Assembly: GCF_011752565.1 (NCBI RefSeq)
Contig: NZ_VWXK01000025.1
Coordinates: 26,967 to 90,966, forward strand
Source of the DNA: Pantoea sp. Ap-967
GTDB taxonomy: Bacteria > Pseudomonadota > Gammaproteobacteria > Pseudomonadales > Pseudomonadaceae
Direction of reading: 5' to 3'
DNA: 64,000 bases
Position numbers and translations under genes: made by a program. Shown piece by piece: positions 59,500 to 64,000 of the stretch. Each line of letters begins with the position of its first letter. Position 1 is the stretch's first letter. The notes beneath the pieces were generated by a model. The model had not been told where the DNA came from, ran no database searches, and worked only from the letters and a program-made list of their open reading frames with translations.

Positions 59500-60429
59500 T
59501 TACTCGCGCACCTGCCAGCTATCGCCCAGCGCTTCTTTCAGGTAATCCATGAAGGCCCGCACCTTGGCGGTCATGGCGAAGCGGTCGGCCAGGCACAGGT
59601 AGATGTCCATCGGTTCGGTCTGGGCGTAGGCCTGGCCACTGTCGCTGTATTCAAATAGCGGGACCAGCGCACCGGAAGTCAGGTGCGGCCTGACAATGAA
59701 CTCGGCGAGCCGGGTGATGCCGCCGTCGTTCAATGCCATCTGGGTCAGGGCGTCGATATCGTCGCTGATCAATACCGTGCCGAATGCTGCCTCGAAGCGC
59801 AGCCCATCGCGCTCGAACCCCCAACGCAGGAAACGTCCGTCAACCGGGTAGCGGAACACCAGGCAGCGGTGCTCGCGCAGCGCTTCGGGCGTGGCCGGCC
59901 GGCCCGCGCTGGCGAGGTAGCCGGGCGAGGCGCAGCAGATGAAGGGAATGCGCGCAATGTGCCGGGCCAGCAATTGGTCTTCGAGCTGTGGGGTTATGCG
60001 CAGGCTGACGTCGACGTCTTCACGGGCATGGTTGACCTTGCGATCAGTCGTTACCAACTCTATCGACAGCAGGGGATAGCGGGCGCTGAACGCGGGTATC
60101 AGGGGTGCCAGCACGTGGCGGCCGAAGGCGGAGGTCGAGGCGATGCAGAGGCGGCCCTGGGGTTCGCTGTCGGGGGTTGTGACGGCCTGCTCGGCCAGCA
60201 GCAGGTCGCGCTCGATGTGCCTGACGCGCTCATAGTATTGGCTGCCTGCGGGCGTCAGGGCCATGCTGCGGGTGGTGCGGCTGAGCAGGCGCACTTGCAG
60301 GTGGCTTTCCAGGCGCGCCAGGTTCTGGCTGACCGCTGCCGGGCTGATGCCGAGGTTACGCGCACCGGCGGCAATGCTACCGGCCTCGACCACTTTGATG
60401 AAACTGCGGATGGTGTTGAGCAGGTCCAT
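59500..60429 (-). CDS. LysR-family regulator
   Basis: 309 aa. HTH at about 4-62 (IRSFIKVVEAGSIAAGARNL, ISPAAVSQNLARLE) with a CrgA-type effector domain (RLCIASTSAFGRHVLAPLIP; GALVPLFEYSDSGQ; AMTAKVRAFMDYL). Divergent from a DUF2798 gene 115 bases away, with a perfect palindrome between them, so that gene is a likely target. Effector unknown. Confidence 0.9.
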   Translation of the reverse strand: MDLLNTIRSFIKVVEAGSIAAGARNLGISPAAVSQNLARLESHLQVRLLSRTTRSMALTPAGSQYYERVRHIERDLLLAEQAVTTPDSEPQGRLCIASTSAFGRHVLAPLIPAFSARYPLLSIELVTTDRKVNHAREDVDVSLRITPQLEDQLLARHIARIPFICCASPGYLASAGRPATPEALREHRCLVFRYPVDGRFLRWGFERDGLRFEAAFGTVLISDDIDALTQMALNDGGITRLAEFIVRPHLTSGALVPLFEYSDSGQAYAQTEPMDIYLCLADRFAMTAKVRAFMDYLKEALGDSWQVRE

Positions 60430-60454
60430 GGCGCGCCTTGGGATTCGTAAGTAA

Positions 60455-60468
60455 TTCTTTATAAAGAA
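60455..60468. promoter_or_regulatory. candidate LysR operator, perfect 14-bp palindrome
   Basis: TTCTTTATAAAGAA lies 26 bases before the LysR start and 77 before the divergent DUF2798 gene. It contains the T-N11-A spacing and an AT-rich core of LysR sites. Confidence 0.55.
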
Positions 60469-60544
60469 CTCAGTGCGGGAGGTCTACAGCGAATGCCTGG
60501 GGCATTGCTAACCTGCGCCCTCACCCATTTTCCCAGGAGTTCGC

Positions 60545-60805
60545 ATGAGCAACCTGTCTCAGGTACGCAGCCGCCGCAAGTTAAGGCCCGGTGCAACGCC
60601 TTATGTGTTTGCGTTCTACATGTCGTCGATCATGGCGCTGTTGATGTGCTTCGTGATTACAGCGGCGAATGCGGGCATCAACCCGGCGTATTTGACCAAT
60701 GTGCTGAAGGCTTACCAGTTGGCGATGCCGGTGGCGTTCGTCTGCGTATTGATGGTGAGGCCAGTGGTATTGAAACTGGTGGCAATCACAGTCCACCCTC
60801 ATTAA
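60545..60805 (+). CDS. DUF2798 family membrane protein
   Basis: 86 aa, CAGGAG before ATG 60545. A basic N-terminus (RSRRKLRPGATP) leads to two membrane helices (YVFAFYMSSIMALLMCFVI and AMPVAFVCVLMVRPVVLKLV). The family is small, unnamed and membrane-bound. Paired with the divergent LysR gene. Stop is 45 bases before a microsatellite. Confidence 0.8.
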   Translation: MSNLSQVRSRRKLRPGATPYVFAFYMSSIMALLMCFVITAANAGINPAYLTNVLKAYQLAMPVAFVCVLMVRPVVLKLVAITVHPH

Positions 60806-60847
60806 ATCTATTCACCACACCCAAACCACCGCAACACCCCGCCGCAC

Positions 60848-60936
<89 letters not shown>

Positions 60937-61150
60937 TTGCTTCTAAGCGCGCGATAGTTCAGCAAACACAAATTGCGACCTTAGGAGGCCGAGCGGAGGC
61001 CTTGCTCCCGGGAGGACCGCGCTGCAGGCCCCATCCTGGGGCCCAGCGCTTGACGGGCATCCATGCCCGTCACCTCCCTCCGCAAGACCTCCGTTCGGCC
61101 TCCTGAGGTCGCAATTTGTGTTGCCTGAACTACCGCGCACTTAGAAGCAA
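60937..61150. repeat. large inverted-repeat element of unknown class
   Basis: Two 69-base arms (60937-61005 and 61082-61150) are inverted copies matching at about 62 of 69 positions. The 76-base centre holds two further hairpins, GGCCC/GGGCC at 61027-61043 and a perfect GACGGGCAT/ATGCCCGTC at 61052-61071. No transposase, target duplication or REP core is present. Each arm ends directly at a different hexanucleotide microsatellite. Confidence 0.85.
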
Positions 61151-61195
61151 GATCAAGATCAAGATCAAGATCAAGATCAAAGGCAAGATCAAAGC
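61151..61195 (+). repeat. hexanucleotide microsatellite (GATCAA)n
   Basis: Five perfect GATCAA units (61151-61180) then degenerate AGGCAAGATCAAAGCC. It abuts the right arm of the inverted-repeat element. Confidence 0.92.
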
Positions 61196-61216
61196 CCAGA
61201 GCCAGAGCGCGCCGCG

Positions 61217-61768
61217 CTATGGGTGCGAGGCTATCGCCTTCTCGATCGCAGCCCTGAAAGCCGGATCATCCGGCTTAGTAAGGCTGGAGAAATTACCAAT
61301 CACCTTGCCCTGCCGATCCACCACATACTTGTAGAAATTCCACTTCGGCGCACTGCTCTGACGCGCCAGCTCAGCGAACAACGGTATCGCATCGTTACCC
61401 CGCACCGCCTGCGCCTTGGTCATGGTGAACGTCACACCGTAATTGGCATAACAGACCTTCGCCGTTTTCTCGCTGTCAGCGTCTTCCTGCTTGAAGTCGT
61501 TGGACGGCACGCCCAGCATCTCCAGGCCCTGCTCGTGATATTCCTTGTAGGTAGCCTCCAGGCCGTCGAATTGCGGCGCGAAACCGCAATAGCTCGCCGT
61601 GTTGACCACCACCAGCGGCTTGCCCGCAAACCGCTGGCACAGGTCGATCTGCTCCTTGCCCTGCAACTTCGGCAAGCTCCCCTGCAACACCGCAGGGCAC
61701 CCCGCCGCCCAACTCGTGCCCACGGCGAGCACGGTCAGCAACGGCAACATCAGCCATCGAGCACGCAT
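61217..61768 (-). CDS. secreted glutathione peroxidase-family protein
   Basis: 183 aa from ATG 61768 with AGGAGGT upstream. A signal peptide (LMLPLLTVLAVGTSWA-AG) directs it to the periplasm. The GPx fold shows VVNTASYCGFAPQ with the peroxidatic Cys, GVPSNDF(K)QE and the WNFYKYVVDRQGKVIGNFSS block with the catalytic Trp-Asn. It should reduce hydroperoxides, probably with thioredoxin-like donors. The 3' end is 22 bases from the (GATCAA)n tract, so repeat-length change could affect its terminator. Confidence 0.93.
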   Translation of the reverse strand: MRARWLMLPLLTVLAVGTSWAAGCPAVLQGSLPKLQGKEQIDLCQRFAGKPLVVVNTASYCGFAPQFDGLEATYKEYHEQGLEMLGVPSNDFKQEDADSEKTAKVCYANYGVTFTMTKAQAVRGNDAIPLFAELARQSSAPKWNFYKYVVDRQGKVIGNFSSLTKPDDPAFRAAIEKAIASHP

Positions 61769-61860
61769 CGTTCCTACCTCCTGCAACACAATCGGTGAAC
61801 TTGCAGGGTAGCGCTTAACAAATACCCATGCCCAGCGATTGCGGCTGCGCCTGTGAAATC

Positions 61861-61970
61861 GGGCGCCGCCTGGGCGACGCATCGCGAGCTTTGCTCGCTC
61901 CTACCGGGGAGGGGTGAACGCAGGCCTGGTAGGAGCGAGCGCAGCTCGCGATGCGCCGCTCGCGGCGCCC
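61861..61970. repeat. REP pair, GAGCGAGC type, inverted
   Basis: GCGAGCTTTGCTCGCTCC and GGAGCGAGCGCAGCTCGC within an outer GGGCGCCGC/GCGGCGCCC stem, upstream of the peroxidase gene and at the 3' end of the 40-aa reading frame. Confidence 0.85.
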
Positions 61971-61974
61971 AACC

Positions 61975-62097
61975 TCAGCAAACCCCCATGCCCAGTTGCA
62001 TCAACGCCATCCCACCCCGGTGCCAACCCCACCACACCACCGCCAGCAGCAACACCCCGGCCAGGGCCAGCAACCCACGGGCAAGGAAACGGTTCAT
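61975..62097 (-). CDS. 40-aa single-pass membrane peptide coupled to MFS gene
   Basis: ATG 62097 overlaps the TGA of the MFS gene in an ATGA arrangement. The peptide has a basic start (MNRFLARG), one hydrophobic helix (LLALAGVLLLAVVWWGW) and a short tail with His-Arg and a final Cys. Translational coupling and composition argue for a real small protein, perhaps an accessory of the transporter. No family recognised. Confidence 0.6.
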   Translation of the reverse strand: MNRFLARGLLALAGVLLLAVVWWGWHRGGMALMQLGMGVC

Positions 62098-63302
62098 GCC
62101 GGCTTGGCCTGAAGCCGGGCAACAGGGCGTTCGCGCACCGGCCAATTCAACGCCGCCGCCAGCAGGCTGAGCAGGATCGAAATCTGCCATACCAGGTCAT
62201 AGTTGCCCGTGCGGTCGTACACCACCCCGCCCAACCACCCGCCCAAGAACGCACCCAGCTGGTGGAACAGGAATACGATGCCACCCAGCATCGACAGGTT
62301 GCGCACGCCAAACACCGTGGCCACCGTGCCATTGGTCAGCGGTACGGTAGAAAGCCACAGCAGGCCCATCGCAATACCGAACAGATAAGCACTGTACTGG
62401 CTCACCGGCGCCCACAGGAACAACACGATCACCACCGCGCGCAGCAGGTACAGCGCCGTCAGCAGGCGCGGCTTGGACATGCGCCCACCCAGCCAACCTG
62501 CGGTATAGGTGCCAACGATATTGAACAGCCCAACCAACGCCAGCACCGTGGTGCCCGTGGTCGCAGGCAGGTGCTGGTCGACCAGGTAGGCCGGCAAGTG
62601 CACCCCAATGAACACCACTTGGAAACCACAGACGAAAAAGCCCAGCGCCAGCAGCCAGAACCCGGAATGCGAACACGCTTCACGCAGCGCCTGGCCCAGC
62701 GTCTGCTCGGCCCCATGGCTTGGCAACGGGCGGTCACGCAGCAGGCCAACGAAGGGCACGATCAACGCCACCATCAGCCCCAGCACCACCAAGGCCGCCG
62801 ACCAACCCAGCCACTCGATCAACCCCAAGGTGCCCGGCAACATGGCGAACTGGCCGAACGAACCCGCGGCACTGGCGATGCCCATGGCCATGCTGCGCTT
62901 TTCGGCGGGAACGGCGCGGCCAACCACGCCGAGGATCACCGAGAACGAGGTGCCAGAAAGGCCAATGCCGATCAACAGGCCAGCGCTCAGCGACAACGAC
63001 CAGGCCGAATCGGCCGTGCTCATCAGCAATAGCCCGGCGGCGTAGAGAATGCCGCCAAGGATCACCACCCGCGCCGCGCCCAGGCGGTCGGCCAGGGCAC
63101 CGGCGAAGGGCTGGGCCAGGCCCCAAATCAGGTTCTGCAGGGCGATGGCGAAGGCGAACACCTCGCGGCCCCAACCGAAATCGGCGCTCATCGGCGCCAG
63201 GAAAAGGCCGAAGCCATGCCGAACACCCAAGGACAACGCCAGAATCAGCGCAGCCCCCGCCAATACCCACCCGCTGGTCCGCCACACCGAAGTCATTGTC
63301 AT
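62094..63302 (-). CDS. MFS transporter under MarR control
   Basis: 402 aa from ATG 63302 (GGAGA upstream); ATG 63296 is an alternative. Twelve helices: GVRHGFGLFLAPMSADFGWGREVFAF in helix 1 and after, FAGALADRLGAARVV in loop 2-3, and YTAGWLGGRMSKPRLL in the second half, similar to oxalate/formate-antiporter-like and efflux MFS carriers. A perfect palindromic operator sits 26 bases upstream and the MarR gene precedes it, suggesting inducible export. Substrate unknown. Confidence 0.88.
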   Translation of the reverse strand: MTMTSVWRTSGWVLAGAALILALSLGVRHGFGLFLAPMSADFGWGREVFAFAIALQNLIWGLAQPFAGALADRLGAARVVILGGILYAAGLLLMSTADSAWSLSLSAGLLIGIGLSGTSFSVILGVVGRAVPAEKRSMAMGIASAAGSFGQFAMLPGTLGLIEWLGWSAALVVLGLMVALIVPFVGLLRDRPLPSHGAEQTLGQALREACSHSGFWLLALGFFVCGFQVVFIGVHLPAYLVDQHLPATTGTTVLALVGLFNIVGTYTAGWLGGRMSKPRLLTALYLLRAVVIVLFLWAPVSQYSAYLFGIAMGLLWLSTVPLTNGTVATVFGVRNLSMLGGIVFLFHQLGAFLGGWLGGVVYDRTGNYDLVWQISILLSLLAAALNWPVRERPVARLQAKPA

Positions 63303-63327
63303 TCTCTCCAGCACATCGCAAGGTTAC

Positions 63328-63343
63328 GCGGGTATATACCCGC
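63328..63343. promoter_or_regulatory. MarR operator before the MFS gene
   Basis: GCGGGTATATACCCGC is a perfect 16-bp palindrome ending 26 bases before the MFS start. The same GCGGGTATATAC core recurs at 63771. Confidence 0.75.
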
Positions 63344-63359
63344 TTCTAATTGTGGTGAA

Positions 63360-63764
63360 TCAAGCCAACCGCTCCAGCAAGTGCACCAACGCATCGCGCT
63401 GCGTTTCGCCCAACTGCCCGACCAGCGCCGACTGCGCCTGCTCCCAGGCCGGAAGGGCCGCCTGCACACGGGCAGCGCCCGCAGCGGTCAGCAGCACCAC
63501 GCGGTTACGCTGGTCGTCACCCTCGGCCAGGGCCACCAGGCCATCGGCCTCCAGCACCCGCAGGTTGCGGCCAAGCGTGCTGCGCTCCAGCCCCATGGCC
63601 TCGGCCAGGCTGGTGATGCTGGGGCGGTCGAGCCGCTGCAAGTGGCGTAGCAGGGAAAACTGCGCGACATTGATGCCGAAACCGGCAAGGGCTTCGTCAT
63701 AGTGCCGGCTCACCCCACGGGCAGCGCGGCGCAGATGGGTGCAGATGCATTCACTGGTCAACAT
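63360..63764 (-). CDS. MarR-family transcriptional regulator
   Basis: 134 aa from ATG 63764. Winged HTH: FGINVAQFSLLRHLQRLDRPSITSLAEAM (about 33-60), recognition helix LERSTLGRNLRVLEADGLV, wing EGDDQRNRVVLLTAAG. An N-terminal Cys pair (SECICTH) could sense oxidants or metals, speculatively. It stands upstream of the MFS gene, and near-identical sites before both genes point to repression of both. Confidence 0.92.
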   Translation of the reverse strand: MLTSECICTHLRRAARGVSRHYDEALAGFGINVAQFSLLRHLQRLDRPSITSLAEAMGLERSTLGRNLRVLEADGLVALAEGDDQRNRVVLLTAAGAARVQAALPAWEQAQSALVGQLGETQRDALVHLLERLA

Positions 63765-63770
63765 GATTAC

Positions 63771-63786
63771 GTGTATATACCCGCTT
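63771..63786. promoter_or_regulatory. MarR operator before its own gene
   Basis: On the minus strand AAGCGGGTATATACAC, matching the 63328 palindrome in core and one arm, and covering the ribosome-binding region 6 bases before the MarR ATG. Confidence 0.65.
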
Positions 63787-63824
63787 CCAGGTTGTTGCAA
63801 GAAGTTTCAGGTGGCCACACCGTG

Positions 63825-63863
63825 CCGGCCTCTTCGCGGGGCAAGCCCGCTCCTACAGGCCGG
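63825..63863. repeat. single REP unit
   Basis: First-class unit between the MarR gene and the partial gene at the window end. Confidence 0.8.
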
Positions 63864-63961
63864 AATCGTGGCGCCCTTGTAATTAAATGGACTCGCCCCC
63901 GCCGAGGCATCACAGTGCCACGGTGGCGTTCTAAGAAGCCAACGGCAGCGAGGGCGAGACC

Positions 63962-64000
63962 ATGAAAAAGCTTACGACGAAACACGATTGTGCGCCTTGT
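63962..64000 (+). CDS. unknown protein, 5' end only
   Basis: Thirteen codons, starting ATG 63962 with GAGGG nine bases upstream: a Lys-rich start and two cysteines (MKKLTTKHDCAPC). Too short to identify; runs off the window. Confidence 0.5.
   Translation, partial: MKKLTTKHDCAPC

Overview
The window reads as a chromosomal segment of a Pseudomonas of the P. putida group. Reasons: high GC; dense P. putida-type REP palindromes in most gaps; a minCDE locus with a TTG-started minD; an assimilatory nitrate reductase fused to a CysJ-like flavoprotein; a CrbS/MxtR transporter-kinase hybrid; and gene orders (lpxL-minCDE-rluA; quinone oxidoreductase-ctp-EAL-XRE-DUF1232-FKBP) that I remember as conserved in the genus. 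I see no prophage, insertion sequence, CRISPR array or rRNA. All identifications come from reading motifs and context, not from database searches.

Layout. 1-9954: tail of an alpha/beta hydrolase, MlaA-like protein, patatin phospholipase, LpxL, MinCDE, RluA, M18 aminopeptidase, a 55-aa membrane protein and a large MscS-family channel. 10117-16421: a GntR/UTRA regulator divergent from a six-gene uptake operon (binding protein, phosphodiesterase-like enzyme, two permeases, ATPase, HAD phosphatase), best explained as import and dephosphorylation of an unknown organophosphorus compound. 16558-23265: quinone oxidoreductase, carboxy-terminal protease, an EAL phosphodiesterase that seems cut short at a REP cluster, a two-gene XRE module with inverted repeats at its promoter, a DUF1232 protein and an FKBP lipoprotein.

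23554-29829: LysR and AraC regulators divergent from an MFS/FAH/SDR/2-hydroxyacid dehydrogenase catabolic cluster of unknown substrate. 29925-37131: nirD, nirB and the fused nitrate reductase; both nirB and the reductase gene have a sigma-54 promoter followed by a terminator-like leader hairpin, as expected for NtrC plus NasT-type antitermination. 37446-38222: map. 38302-38939: two tandem copies of a tRNA-Val/tRNA-Asp pair with matching terminators. 39156-43612: RdgC, a BASS transporter, a guanidine exporter (Gdx/SugE) behind a guanidine-II (mini-ykkC) riboswitch, and an MFS-acyltransferase fusion.

43869-55841: an HBM-type chemoreceptor, an amidohydrolase/MFS/GntR cluster, an MdtH-like MFS exporter, CrbS/MxtR, RmuC and a Sel1-like protein. 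55842-57011 is a 1.2-kb stretch without a convincing gene. 57012-64000: two hypothetical proteins, a FadL porin, a LysR/DUF2798 divergent pair, a large inverted-repeat element bounded by two hexanucleotide microsatellites, a secreted glutathione peroxidase, and an MFS/MarR locus with matching palindromic operators and a coupled 40-aa membrane peptide.

The observations most worth following up are the inverted-repeat/microsatellite element (60851-61180), the paired sigma-54/attenuator nitrate leaders, the guanidine-II riboswitch, the organophosphorus uptake operon and the self-regulated XRE pair.
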